In this document: positions 52,816-61,010 of the stretch, one piece after another | Numbering within the stretch: position 1 is the first letter of the stretch | Layout: each line of letters starts with the position of its first letter | DNA from: MWBV01 sp964418095 | GTDB taxonomy: Archaea > Nanobdellota > Nanobdellia > Pacearchaeales > GW2011-AR1 | DNA: 64,000 nucleotides | Direction: 5' to 3' | Assembly: GCA_964418095.1 (NCBI GenBank) | Contig: CAYQKM010000002.1 | Coordinates: 1-64,000, forward strand | Made by a program: the position numbers and the translations under genes | Notes under the pieces: model-generated | The model's input: the letters and a program-made list of their open reading frames with translations, nothing else | What the model was told of the DNA's origin: nothing | Database searches by the model: none

Positions 52816-53304
52816 TTATATTTTATCTATTTTTGATTTAATTTCATTGAAATTAATTTTATTCTTTAAGTGCTCTCCCTTTATTCTCTTTTCTTCTGGG
52901 AAAAATTCTTTTTTACACTCTATTTTTATTCCAGCATCAATTAATCCCTTTAAAAATGCATAAATTTTATTTTTATGTATTGAGCGATTCATTCCAGAAT
53001 CTAGTATTGGCATCTCCATCTTTTCTTTTAATATTTTCTTACCTGTTAAATACCCAGTTAAATATGAAGCACTAATTGATTTTAAACTTCCATAAGCTTC
53101 TTTTGGCCAGCCATACTCTTTAAGTATTTTAGAATCAAATCCAAATACAACTTTATCTTGAGCTTCATTGCTTACTACATACTCACTTATTATTCCTCTA
53201 TTTGTTTTTCTAAACACAATTCTAGGTTTTCCTGACTTTAGTAGTTTTAATCTTTTCAAATAATCTGTTTTATTTTCTTTTCTTCTTCGCTTTTGGCTTC
53301 TCAT
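52816..53304 (-). CDS. rpl18: 50S ribosomal protein uL18
   Basis: 162 residues from the ATG at 53304, chosen because GGAGGT lies 8 nt upstream inside rpl19e; the longer frame would begin with TTG. QKRRRKENKTDYLKRLKLLK, GKPRIVFRKTNRGI and YLTGYLTGKK are typical. Binds 5S rRNA. The start lies within the end of rpl19e, so translation is coupled. Confidence 0.95.
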   Translation of the reverse strand: MRSQKRRRKENKTDYLKRLKLLKSGKPRIVFRKTNRGIISEYVVSNEAQDKVVFGFDSKILKEYGWPKEAYGSLKSISASYLTGYLTGKKILKEKMEMPILDSGMNRSIHKNKIYAFLKGLIDAGIKIECKKEFFPEEKRIKGEHLKNKINFNEIKSKIDKI

Positions 53305-53707
53305 CTTTCTTACCTCCAATATATCTCTTTAAATGTGCTTCACTTCTAAACATTTTGTTTCTTATTTTTTTCCTTAAGTCTTTTACTTCATTCTCTACTA
53401 ACTCACCCTTTCTTTTTCTATCTGCAACAATTTTTCTTAATTTTCTCGTCATAATAACATAATCTTTTTTTCTACGATTAACATTTTTTCTAATATTCCC
53501 AGGACCTCTCTTTTTTTTCTTTTTAATAACTTTTTTTCTTCCTTTAATCTCTTTTACAATAATTGCCCCATCTTCTTTTAATTGTCTTATATCTTCTTTT
53601 GTTAATGCTTCTTTTATTTCTTCTATTCTTTCATTAACAAATAAGATTCTTTCTTTACCTACTCCAAGTGTGTTTGCTGCAAGTTGTTTTTTTGCTCTTA
53701 GATTCAT
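53270..53707 (-). CDS. rpl19e: 50S ribosomal protein eL19
   Basis: 145 residues. N-terminal LRAKKQLAANTLGVGKERIL, ALTKEDIRQLKEDGAIIVKE and KKKKRGPGNIRKNVNRRKKD are diagnostic. The Lys/Arg-rich C-terminus is shorter than in eukaryotes. Overlaps rpl32e by 4 nt at its start and contains the Shine-Dalgarno site of rpl18. Confidence 0.97.
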   Translation of the reverse strand: MNLRAKKQLAANTLGVGKERILFVNERIEEIKEALTKEDIRQLKEDGAIIVKEIKGRKKVIKKKKKRGPGNIRKNVNRRKKDYVIMTRKLRKIVADRKRKGELVENEVKDLRKKIRNKMFRSEAHLKRYIGGKKDEKPKAKKKRK

Positions 53708-54111
53708 TTTTTCTTCTCCTTATCTTTTTCTGTTTTTTCTTTTAAAACTTTTTCATTTATTTTCATGAATTTATCTGCATTTAATTTGTATATTTCAATT
53801 TTCATTTCTTTTGCTTTCTTAACAATCTCTATTTTTTTCTTTTTTCCTACTCTTCCAATTAAAACAATGTTTTCTTTCTTTACATTTTCTAATTGAGAAA
53901 CATTACTAACAATAAAAGGAATTTTATTCTTTATTTTTCCTCTATTTTTTTTATCTGTTGAATATCCAATAGAAACTGACGCAGGTTTTCCTTTCCTTTT
54001 CTCCCTCATCTTATTATCTCTTCCAGTAGGCCTTCTCCAAACTTGTTTTTTCTTTCTTCTTACACCTAACTTAGAATATTTATGAGAAGTGTGTCTTAGA
54101 AATTTTGGCAT
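53704..54111 (-). CDS. rpl32e: 50S ribosomal protein eL32
   Basis: 135 residues from ATG 54111, which follows a GGGGAGG site in the end of rpl6 and lies one base after its stop; six more codons upstream are open but overlap rpl6. MPKFLRHTSHKYSKLGVRRK and WRRPTGRDNKMREKRKGKPA are typical. Lys-rich C-terminal tail (KEKTEKDKEKKK). Confidence 0.94.
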   Translation of the reverse strand: MPKFLRHTSHKYSKLGVRRKKKQVWRRPTGRDNKMREKRKGKPASVSIGYSTDKKNRGKIKNKIPFIVSNVSQLENVKKENIVLIGRVGKKKKIEIVKKAKEMKIEIYKLNADKFMKINEKVLKEKTEKDKEKKK

Positions 54112-54112
54112 T

Positions 54113-54655
54113 TTATATTTCCTCCCCATCTTTTGAGATTATATAGATTCCATCTTGAAACACTCTTCTATCTCTTTTTCTTACTTTTGTAGCACTCTCA
54201 AGATTAGCAGCAGCTTGCCCAGCTATTTCTTTATTTACAGAATTTATAGTGATTATATCTTTATTTATTTTAATTTCAATCTCCTTCGGTAAAATACACT
54301 TTCTAGGAGTTTTTTCTCCAAGGAAATTTTTAATTAGTGCAACTTCTCCTTTTATCTCAACAGTTATTGGGAAGTGGCTAGAACATATTTTTAATTTATA
54401 TTCAAATTTTTCTCTAACACCTCTCATTAAATTTTTTATATGTGCTGTTATTGTATTTGTCATTCTTTTTTCATTTTTTGAAGCACTAGGATACCCTAAA
54501 GTTATTTTTCTATCTTTAATATCAAATTTTAATTTACCAAAATTAAACTCTTTAGAGGTTTCTCCTTCAGGACCTTTTACAAATACTCTTTTACACTCTT
54601 TCCTTACTTCAATTCCTTCAGGTATTTCAATTTCTTGATAAAATTTATCTTTCAT
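54113..54655 (-). CDS. rpl6: 50S ribosomal protein uL6
   Basis: 180 residues, two L6 domains. IEIPEGIEVRKECKRVFVKG, GVREKFEYKLKICSSHFPIT and IKNFLGEKTPRKCILPKEIE identify the archaeal form, and the C-terminus has DRRVFQDGIYII. Sits near the sarcin-ricin loop. One-base gap to rps8. Confidence 0.97.
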   Translation of the reverse strand: MKDKFYQEIEIPEGIEVRKECKRVFVKGPEGETSKEFNFGKLKFDIKDRKITLGYPSASKNEKRMTNTITAHIKNLMRGVREKFEYKLKICSSHFPITVEIKGEVALIKNFLGEKTPRKCILPKEIEIKINKDIITINSVNKEIAGQAAANLESATKVRKRDRRVFQDGIYIISKDGEEI

Positions 54656-54656
54656 T

Positions 54657-55037
54657 TTAATAAAAATATGCTATTAAGCATCCCCCTATTCCTTCTTCTT
54701 GAGCTTCTTTATGAGTCATTAAACCCTTATTTGTAGAGATTATAAGTGTTCCAAGATTTCTTGCAGGAAGATATCTTCTTCTATATTTTTCTAATTGACT
54801 CATATCACAAGTGAATCTTGGCTTTATTGCTTTGCATTCAGAAACATTCCCTATTGTAAGTGTAATTGATTTATCTTTAGAATCTATCTTATATTTCTTT
54901 ACAGCATTTTCTTGCTTCATTATTTTTAATACTTCTACAAGTAAGTTTGAAATTATCTTAATTCTGATAGTTTCTTTTCCTGCCTTCTTGGCATTCCTTA
55001 TCATATTCAAAGCATCTGCAACTACATCGTGTGACAT
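54657..55037 (-). CDS. rps8: 30S ribosomal protein uS8
   Basis: 126 residues from ATG 55037, one base after the rps14 stop (TAA A ATG, the spacing used at many joints of this operon); a longer frame overlaps rps14. DVVADALNMIRNAKKAGKET at the start and GTLIISTNKGLMTHKEAQEE with a final GGCLIAYFY are typical. Binds the central domain of 16S rRNA. Confidence 0.96.
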   Translation of the reverse strand: MSHDVVADALNMIRNAKKAGKETIRIKIISNLLVEVLKIMKQENAVKKYKIDSKDKSITLTIGNVSECKAIKPRFTCDMSQLEKYRRRYLPARNLGTLIISTNKGLMTHKEAQEEGIGGCLIAYFY

Positions 55038-55038
55038 T

Positions 55039-55269
55039 TTAATTGTATTTTTTAAAGCCGATTTCATTAGCTATTTCTCTAAAGCAATGTCGGCATAAAT
55101 TTAATCCGTATGATTTTATATGTGCTCCAAACCTGCCGCATCTTTCACATTTTCTTGCAGCAATTCCTATCTTTCTTTTCTTAGGAACATTATGTTTCAT
55201 ATATTTTTCCTTTACAACTGGCTTAGCATCAAGTTGCTTAAGTATTTTTTTCCAATCACTAGCAGTCAT
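55039..55269 (-). CDS. rps14: 30S ribosomal protein uS14 (zinc-binding)
   Basis: 76 residues. The core (from about 24) has KHNVPKKRKIGIAARKCERC, and the zinc site CxxC...CxxC (CERC, CRHC) is intact. Archaeal uS14 is usually near 50 residues; the extra 23 at the N-terminus are supported by an AAGGAGA site 9 nt before the ATG at 55269, although an internal start at 55200 is possible. Confidence 0.94.
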   Translation of the reverse strand: MTASDWKKILKQLDAKPVVKEKYMKHNVPKKRKIGIAARKCERCGRFGAHIKSYGLNLCRHCFREIANEIGFKKYN

Positions 55270-55284
55270 TTTTATTTCTCCTTA

Positions 55285-55782
55285 TTATTTGAATTTTGTT
55301 TGGAATTTTTCTTCCATAAATTTAATTATTTCTTCTTTTGAGATTGTTTGTTTTGAAGATACTTTTCCTTGTTTTATTTTTCTTTGTCCAACTCTTCTTC
55401 CACTTCTCTTAAACACAATAGTAACATCAAATCCAATTATCCCAATATCTCTTTGATACTCTACTCCTGGAATTTCTATATACTCTTTTATCCCAAATGA
55501 AAAGTTATTTTCACTTATTTGTTTAGTTTTTAGAGTGTTGTCTATGCTTATTAGAAGTTTTTTAAGGAAATCATCAAAATTTCTTCTTAATGTTACAACT
55601 GCCCCAACTTCTAATCCTGGTCTAACTCCCCAAGTAGGTATTCTTTTATTTGATTTTATCTTTGCTGGTTTTTTGTTTGTTAAAAATTTAAGAAGCTTAA
55701 ACCCTTTTTCAAGATCATCTGCTGTTCCACCTACATTCAAAACAATCTTCTCAATTTTTATTTTTCTCATAACATTTTCCAT
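55285..55782 (-). CDS. rpl5: 50S ribosomal protein uL5
   Basis: 165 residues. IEKIVLNVGGTADDLEKGFK, PAKIKSNKRIPTWGVRPGLE, and EYIEIPGVEYQRDIGIIGFD with VTIVFKRSGRRVGQRK are typical archaeal uL5. Part of the 5S RNP and the bridge to the small-subunit head. Confidence 0.97.
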   Translation of the reverse strand: MENVMRKIKIEKIVLNVGGTADDLEKGFKLLKFLTNKKPAKIKSNKRIPTWGVRPGLEVGAVVTLRRNFDDFLKKLLISIDNTLKTKQISENNFSFGIKEYIEIPGVEYQRDIGIIGFDVTIVFKRSGRRVGQRKIKQGKVSSKQTISKEEIIKFMEEKFQTKFK

Positions 55783-55783
55783 T

Positions 55784-56434
55784 TTATTCTATTACCATTA
55801 TCTGTTTAATTAAAACATTTATTTTTTCTTCTCCAGTATTTATCTCAACCATTTTCTTACTATTGTCTATATTTTCAATTTTTCCAACACTTCCAGAGTG
55901 TTTTCCAGTGAAGATAAGCACTTTTGATTTTTCATTTAATTGAATGCATTTTTCTATTTTCTTTGTTTTAAGATTAACTAATACAGAATCATTAACCTTG
56001 CACTTTATTTCAGATAAGAAGTTTCTTCCATCTCCTAAATTAAGTTGTGTCTTTTTACCATTAAGTGTTTTCTTATTTATTATTTTGACGATTTTAGTGT
56101 TTGATTCACTTTCTTTTATTTCTTCAACATTTAATTTTCCAGTTTTCAGAACAATAAGTTTATAGTATTTTTTAGAAGGCACAAGCGTAATTATATCAAA
56201 CAACATTACCCCCTCATTTTCATGTCTTACATTTCTCCCATTTAATAAGATGCTCTTAAAGTGAATCATTTTTTTAACTTCTTTTTTATTTTGTGCTACT
56301 TTAAGTAAATCTCTTAATATTATTACAAGAGGAAGAGAATTTGAAAACCCAACTGTTGGCTTAGCTATGAATTTAGTTCCTTTTCTTACAACAGGCCATG
56401 TTTTTGGAGCACTATGTCTCTTTATGTGTTTCAT
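55784..56434 (-). CDS. rps4e: 30S ribosomal protein eS4
   Basis: 216 residues. HIKRHSAPKTWPVVRKGTKF at the start, an S4-like part (LLNGRNVRHENEGVMLFDII) and a C-terminal KOW segment (VLIFTGKHSGSVGKIENID). Archaeal/eukaryotic-specific small-subunit protein, between rpl24 and rpl5 as usual in archaea. Confidence 0.96.
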   Translation of the reverse strand: MKHIKRHSAPKTWPVVRKGTKFIAKPTVGFSNSLPLVIILRDLLKVAQNKKEVKKMIHFKSILLNGRNVRHENEGVMLFDIITLVPSKKYYKLIVLKTGKLNVEEIKESESNTKIVKIINKKTLNGKKTQLNLGDGRNFLSEIKCKVNDSVLVNLKTKKIEKCIQLNEKSKVLIFTGKHSGSVGKIENIDNSKKMVEINTGEEKINVLIKQIMVIE

Positions 56435-56862
56435 TTTTTATTCTCCTTCTTATCTTTATTTTCTTTTGATTTTTCTTTTTTATCTTCTTTCTTTTCTGCT
56501 TTTTTAGTTTTTTCTTTTCTTTCAACCAATTCAATAATCTGTAAATTTGATGGTTGTAGTTTTACATTTGCTTTTGATCCATCTTGTTTTTTTACTTGTA
56601 TATCTTCAACTATTATTTTTGAAGTTTTGAGGTTCACTGTAACTATCTTTCCTGTTTTACCCTTGAATTTACCAACTAATACTTTAACTTTATCTCCTTT
56701 CTTGGCAGGAAGATTTCTTTTTCCTTGTTTTTTCCTTAATTCTTTTGAAAGATTAACACTCACAAATTTCTTCCTTAAATGTAATGGAGCATTAGCTCTG
56801 TATTTTCTTTGTTTTCTTGGTTGCTTGCTTGATTTCCATGATGTTGATATTTTCTTTTTCAT
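56431..56862 (-). CDS. rpl24: 50S ribosomal protein uL24
   Basis: 143 residues. SKQPRKQRKYRANAPLHLRK and the KOW motif GDKVKVLVGKFKGKTGKIVT are clear. A Lys/Glu-rich C-terminal extension (about 115-143) is low complexity. Overlaps rps4e by 4 nt. Confidence 0.96.
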   Translation of the reverse strand: MKKKISTSWKSSKQPRKQRKYRANAPLHLRKKFVSVNLSKELRKKQGKRNLPAKKGDKVKVLVGKFKGKTGKIVTVNLKTSKIIVEDIQVKKQDGSKANVKLQPSNLQIIELVERKEKTKKAEKKEDKKEKSKENKDKKENKK

Positions 56863-56863
56863 T

Positions 56864-57265
<402 letters not shown>

Positions 57266-57266
57266 T

Positions 57267-57623
57267 TTATTTGTTTACCTCTGAAACATCTTTTATTTTT
57301 TTAACTACAACAAAATGTATTATTTTGCTTAGAGGTCTGCACTCATGAACTCTAACTAAATCTCCAACATTAATTTCATTTTCCATTGAATCTAATAATC
57401 TTGCATGAAGTTTTGTTTTTAACTTAGTGTATCTTTCATATTTTCTAATTTGAACCATTCTTTCAAATTCAATTACAACTCTCTTAGGGAATTTTTTTGT
57501 AACTATTCCTTCAAATATTCTTCCTCTAGTAGGGATATTTATTTTATTTGCTTGCACAGCTAGGTTTTTTTCTTCTTTCTTATTTTTTTTGCTTATAGCT
57601 TCTGCTTTCTGTTTTCTTTCCAT
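57267..57623 (-). CDS. rps17: 30S ribosomal protein uS17
   Basis: 118 residues. A Lys-rich N-terminus is followed by the OB-fold: IPTRGRIFEGIVTKKFPKRV, RYTKLKTKLHARLLDSMENE, and VGDLVRVHECRPLSKIIHFV. In many archaea rnp1 (Rpp29) precedes rps17; here only 20 nt separate it from the aIF1 gene. Confidence 0.97.
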   Translation of the reverse strand: MERKQKAEAISKKNKKEEKNLAVQANKINIPTRGRIFEGIVTKKFPKRVVIEFERMVQIRKYERYTKLKTKLHARLLDSMENEINVGDLVRVHECRPLSKIIHFVVVKKIKDVSEVNK

Positions 57624-57643
57624 TTTTGTTTTCCTTTTGATGG

Positions 57644-57943
57644 TTAGTCCTCTATTGAGTTATTCTCAAAGCCCATTTTCACAAGAAGAGGTTTTATCTT
57701 CTTGAAGTGGTCTCCTTGAAGCTCTATGACATTGTTCTTGGATGTTCCACCGCAAGCAAGCTCATTTTTCAAAGCTTTTGCGATTTTTTTTATATCCACG
57801 CTTTTGTCAAAACCACTAATAACAGTGACTATCTTTCCATATCTTTTCTTATCCATAGTCACGATTATTCTTTGCGAACCCCTCGTGAGGTTTTCCCACT
57901 CTATTGCCTGTAAAGGCAAACCTGTTTTCGGATCTATTTCCAT
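57644..57943 (-). CDS. Translation initiation factor aIF1 (SUI1)
   Basis: 99 residues. PLQAIEWENLTRGSQRIIVT, YGKIVTVISGFDKSVDIKKI, ELACGGTSKNNVIELQGDH and a KPLLVKMGF end define SUI1/eIF1. It promotes start-codon selection on the small subunit. Located between rpl29 and rps17, as in other archaea; no Shine-Dalgarno site is visible just upstream. Confidence 0.96.
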   Translation of the reverse strand: MEIDPKTGLPLQAIEWENLTRGSQRIIVTMDKKRYGKIVTVISGFDKSVDIKKIAKALKNELACGGTSKNNVIELQGDHFKKIKPLLVKMGFENNSIED

Positions 57944-57946
57944 GGT

Positions 57947-58123
57947 TTATTTTTTTCCAATACCTCCCTTAGAGGAATTGAATGTGTGTATTCTAGCTAT
58001 TGCTTTTTTAATCTTCCTCGGGTTTGTTGTCCCTGTTTTTGATTTTACAAGTTCTACTTTTAAATCTTTAAGTTTTTTCTCTCTTTCTTCTTCACTGAGG
58101 TTTTTTATTTCTTTATATTTCAT
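57947..58123 (-). CDS. rpl29: 50S ribosomal protein uL29
   Basis: 58 residues, reading MKYKEIKNLSEEEREKKLKD, then LKVELVKSKTGTTNPRKIKK and AIARIHTFNSS. This is uL29 (helical, KxxxxNPRKIKxxxRxIAR-type motif). The ATG at 58123 overlaps the rps3 stop (ATGA) and follows an AAGGAGAT site at 8 nt. It lies between rps3 and the aIF1 gene, the standard position. Confidence 0.94.
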   Translation of the reverse strand: MKYKEIKNLSEEEREKKLKDLKVELVKSKTGTTNPRKIKKAIARIHTFNSSKGGIGKK

Positions 58124-58793
58124 TTTTTATCTCCTTTTGATTTTTTTACTTTCTTAACTGGTTTAGTCATGAATTCTTCTTCATTTACTTTTAATTTTTT
58201 CAACATTTCCTCATTAATATATATTCTATCTTTTAATACAGCACGAGGTGATAAAATGCTTACTTTTATTCCAACTGTTCCTGGTTTTGTTTCTGCTCTT
58301 GATTGAGCTCTATCAACAACTTTTGCACTATCTCCTGTTTTCTTCAAATATCCTTGAGCAAATCTCCATGTCTTAGCTCTTGACCCAGGAAGCTTTCCAC
58401 TCAATCTTATTTCACATCCTAAAGCTCCAGCTTTCATTACTCTCTCTAAAGTTCTATATGCTAATATCTTAAACTTTAAAGGACCAAATCTTTCTAACCC
58501 CAATGCAATCTCGTCTGCAATTATTTGAGCATCAAATTCTGGTTCTTTTATTTCTTCTACATCAAGGTGAAGATTTTCAAATTTGAAATGTTTCTTTAAA
58601 TAATCACTTATTTCATTTAGTTTCTCTCCGCCTCTACCAATTATTAGTCCAGGTTTATTTGTAGAGATGATTATTTTTTCTCCTATTGGAGTGTACTCTA
58701 TTCTAACTTTGCTTATCTTTCCTTTACCCAACATCTTCTTTACTGATTCTTTTATTGCAAATTCTTCTTTCTTAAATTTAACAACTTGTTTTT
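58120..58793 (-). CDS. rps3: 30S ribosomal protein uS3 (5' end in assembly gap)
   Basis: Frame open up to the N run: residues KQVVKFKKEEFAIKESVKKM precede the internal Met at 58734, and this matches the usual uS3 N-terminus, so the true start lies at the gap. The KH domain has KPGLIIGRGGEKLNEISDYL; the C-terminal part has GCEIRLSGKLPGSRAKTWRF. Joining the gap flanks directly gives ATGGAAGAAAAACAAG in frame, i.e. MEEKQVV, a plausible true start. Head protein at the mRNA entry. Confidence 0.96.
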
Positions 58794-58893
58794 NNNNNNN
58801 NNNNNNNNNNNNNNNNNNNNNNNNNNNNNNNNNNNNNNNNNNNNNNNNNNNNNNNNNNNNNNNNNNNNNNNNNNNNNNNNNNNNNNNNNNNNN
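58794..58893. other. Assembly gap (100 N)
   Basis: Exactly 100 Ns, the usual placeholder for a scaffold gap of unknown length. It lies at the start of rps3, directly beside a 54-bp tandem repeat, which is the probable reason for the break. Confidence 0.98.
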
Positions 58894-59001
58894 CTTCCAT
58901 TTAAATAAAATTCCTCCTTATTTGAATGCATGAAAAATTTATTTTTTCTTCCATTTAAATAAAATTCCTCCTTATTTGAATGCATGAAAAATTTATTTTT
59001 T
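58894..59001. repeat. 54-bp tandem repeat, two perfect copies next to the gap
   Basis: Units 58894-58947 and 58948-59001 are identical. On the minus strand each unit contains AATAAGGAGGAATTTTATTT followed by AAATGGAAG, i.e. a Shine-Dalgarno site and an ATG. The ATG frames run for 17 codons, MEEKINFSCIQIRRNFI, and stop directly before the next ATG. More copies may be hidden in the gap. Confidence 0.9.
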
Positions 59002-59008
59002 CCTCCAT

Positions 59009-59671
59009 TTACTTTTTATTCTCCTTTTTAGTTTCATTTGATTTTACTTTTTTATCTTTTTTCTTTTCTGTTTTATTTGTTTTCATTTCAATTGCCTTTA
59101 ATGTTATGTGGCTTCTTTTTCTCCTTACTCTTCCAAATCTTCCTCTCGGAGAAGGAGCCCAATTAGCTCTTGCCTCAATAATTATTGGTTCAATTATCTC
59201 GTGATTATTTGCATTACCTGCAAGACTTTTCAATAACACTATAAAGTGTTTTGCAGCACTTTGAGGATATTTCCCTCCACTAATTCCTTTTCCTTTTTTA
59301 TGAGCATACTCTCCTTTCATTGGAACAGGTTTTTTAAGCAATACCACTTGCTCTAAATCTCTTATTGCATCTCCAATCCTTTTCCTCTTGACAAATTTAC
59401 ATATGCCTATTGCATATTTTGTTGAAACAGGAACACTTTTAGCATTAACACAAACTTCTTCTTTCTTTATTTTTTTTGAAACTTTTTTTGTTTCCTTTTT
59501 ATCTGTTTTACTCTCTTCACTTTTCTTCTCTTCTATCTTTTCAATTTTTTCAACTTTCTTTTCTTCAACATCTTTTTCTTTTTTTGGAGTTTCCTTAATT
59601 GCAGTTGGCTTTGGCTGCTTCTTCATAGCATTTCTTTCTTTTTGATTTGGATTATAATTTTTTTCAGTCAT
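59009..59671 (-). CDS. rpl22: 50S ribosomal protein uL22, with long charged N-terminus
   Basis: 220 residues. The uL22 core (about 75-200) has AKSVPVSTKYAIGICKFVKR, KGKGISGGKYPQSAAKHFIV and ARANWAPSPRGRFGRVRRKR, whose hairpin lines the exit tunnel. The first 70 residues are a Lys/Glu-rich extension and the C-terminus is also Lys-rich. Archaeal uL22 is normally about 150 residues. Confidence 0.96.
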   Translation of the reverse strand: MTEKNYNPNQKERNAMKKQPKPTAIKETPKKEKDVEEKKVEKIEKIEEKKSEESKTDKKETKKVSKKIKKEEVCVNAKSVPVSTKYAIGICKFVKRKRIGDAIRDLEQVVLLKKPVPMKGEYAHKKGKGISGGKYPQSAAKHFIVLLKSLAGNANNHEIIEPIIIEARANWAPSPRGRFGRVRRKRSHITLKAIEMKTNKTEKKKDKKVKSNETKKENKK

Positions 59672-59673
59672 TT

Positions 59674-60069
59674 TTATTTCTTAGATTTGTGTTTAGTTCC
59701 TTTTGTAGCACCTACTCCAGCTTTACTATGTGCAACTCTTGATCTTGTTCCAGACATTTCTCCAAGCTTATGCCCAAGCATTTCTGGTTCAATTACAACT
59801 TGATTAAAGTTTCTCCCATTGTAAACTTGAATAGTCATCCCAACCATTTGGGGCATAATCACAATATTTCTCGAGTGAGTCTTAATCTTTTTTCCTTTCT
59901 CAATTTTTATTTTTGATCTTTTAATGAAATCTTCTATTATCTGGAAGTTTCTTAAGACAAATCTTTTTTGTCTAGAAGGAAGGTATTTAGCAAACTCTCT
60001 AACTTCCATTCCTTTAAGCTCATCAATTGTCTTCCCACGATACATATATTGTTTTTTTTGTATTTCCAT
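59674..60069 (-). CDS. rps19: 30S ribosomal protein uS19
   Basis: 131 residues. YRGKTIDELKGMEVREFAKY, IKTHSRNIVIMPQMVGMTIQ and VYNGRNFNQVVIEPEMLGHK are typical archaeal uS19. Head protein near the A site. Two bases separate it from rpl22. Confidence 0.98.
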   Translation of the reverse strand: MEIQKKQYMYRGKTIDELKGMEVREFAKYLPSRQKRFVLRNFQIIEDFIKRSKIKIEKGKKIKTHSRNIVIMPQMVGMTIQVYNGRNFNQVVIEPEMLGHKLGEMSGTRSRVAHSKAGVGATKGTKHKSKK

Positions 60070-60070
60070 T

Positions 60071-60766
60071 TTACTTTTTCTTTCCTGTTCTTCTTGGTCT
60101 TAGTAACCCAACCTTTCTTCCAGCAGGAGCATTTCTCTTTATAATCTTGCTCTTCACATTCTTTCCTCTACCAGATCCGAAAGGATGGTCAATTGCATTC
60201 ATCTTTACTGCACTTGTCCTAGGCCATAATTTATTTTTAGCTTTTTTAATATGATGATTTTTCCCAGCTTTCATAATTGGTTTTTCTAATCTCCCATGCC
60301 CTGCAATTTTTCCAACAATAGCTCTACACTTTGGATTAAATGCCTTTTCTTTCTTTGAAGGGAGCATAACTAAAATCTTATCTCCTACAATCCTTGTAAC
60401 TACTGCACTACTCCCCCCTGATTTTATGAATTTTCCTCCATCTCCATATCTTGATTCAATACAATAAACTTCTCTTTTAACAGGTATCTTACCGAGCATA
60501 AGAATATTGCCTGGTTTTACTTCATTATTAAACACTATTTCTTGTCCTTCAACCATTCCCTTAAATGCAGGAATATAAAATTGGCCCTTGCTGTAAATTA
60601 TTTTTGCAAGAGGTGCAGAGTGTGCAGCTGAATTCATTAGTTTAATCACTGTTCCTTTCCCTTCAAGATTTTTCGGATATTGTATTTTATATTTGAAAGC
60701 ACTTGGTTTAACTCTATAAGTAGAGCTTCCATGCCCTCGTGCTTGTTGTATTATTCTTTTTCCCAT
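60071..60766 (-). CDS. rpl2: 50S ribosomal protein uL2
   Basis: 231 residues. GKRIIQQARGHGSSTYRVKP, RYGDGGKFIKSGGSSAVVTR and the C-terminal PRTSAVKMNAIDHPFGSGRG with the conserved His of the peptidyl-transferase region. Typical archaeal length. Confidence 0.98.
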   Translation of the reverse strand: MGKRIIQQARGHGSSTYRVKPSAFKYKIQYPKNLEGKGTVIKLMNSAAHSAPLAKIIYSKGQFYIPAFKGMVEGQEIVFNNEVKPGNILMLGKIPVKREVYCIESRYGDGGKFIKSGGSSAVVTRIVGDKILVMLPSKKEKAFNPKCRAIVGKIAGHGRLEKPIMKAGKNHHIKKAKNKLWPRTSAVKMNAIDHPFGSGRGKNVKSKIIKRNAPAGRKVGLLRPRRTGKKK

Positions 60767-60767
60767 T

Positions 60768-61010
60768 TTACATTAGTCCTAGTTTAGTTGCCAAATCAAC
60801 TGCCAAATCTTTTTTATTTAAAGTAACATAAGCCATTTTTTTGCTTCCAACAGTGCTTGTTCTTACTCTATCCACTTTAACTTTGAATAAAATTTCAACC
60901 TCTCTTTTTATTTCAACTTTTGTTGCATTTTCTTCAACTAAGAATACAATTGTATTTTCAAGTTCAACTTTTCTTATTGCCTTTTCTGTTGTTACAGGTT
61001 TTAATCTCAT
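60768..61010 (-). CDS. rpl23: 50S ribosomal protein uL23
   Basis: 80 residues. PVTTEKAIRKVELENTIVFL, ATKVEIKREVEILFKVKVDR and VTLNKKDLAVDLATKLGL are typical. Exit-tunnel rim protein where SRP and chaperones dock. Overlaps rpl4 by 4 nt. Confidence 0.98.
   Translation of the reverse strand: MRLKPVTTEKAIRKVELENTIVFLVEENATKVEIKREVEILFKVKVDRVRTSTVGSKKMAYVTLNKKDLAVDLATKLGLM

Noticed and set aside
54811..55456. Plus-strand hydrophobic frames antisense to uS8, uS14 and uL5
   Set aside because: Lys-rich ribosomal genes give Phe/Leu-rich antisense frames; no independent support.
58752..58985. Reverse-strand frame across the N gap with an 18-residue periodic peptide
   Set aside because: It crosses unknown sequence and is only another open frame of the 54-bp repeat; no independent support.
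58894..59001. Tandem repeat considered as a CRISPR array
   Set aside because: The copies are head-to-tail with no unique spacers between them and no cas genes nearby.
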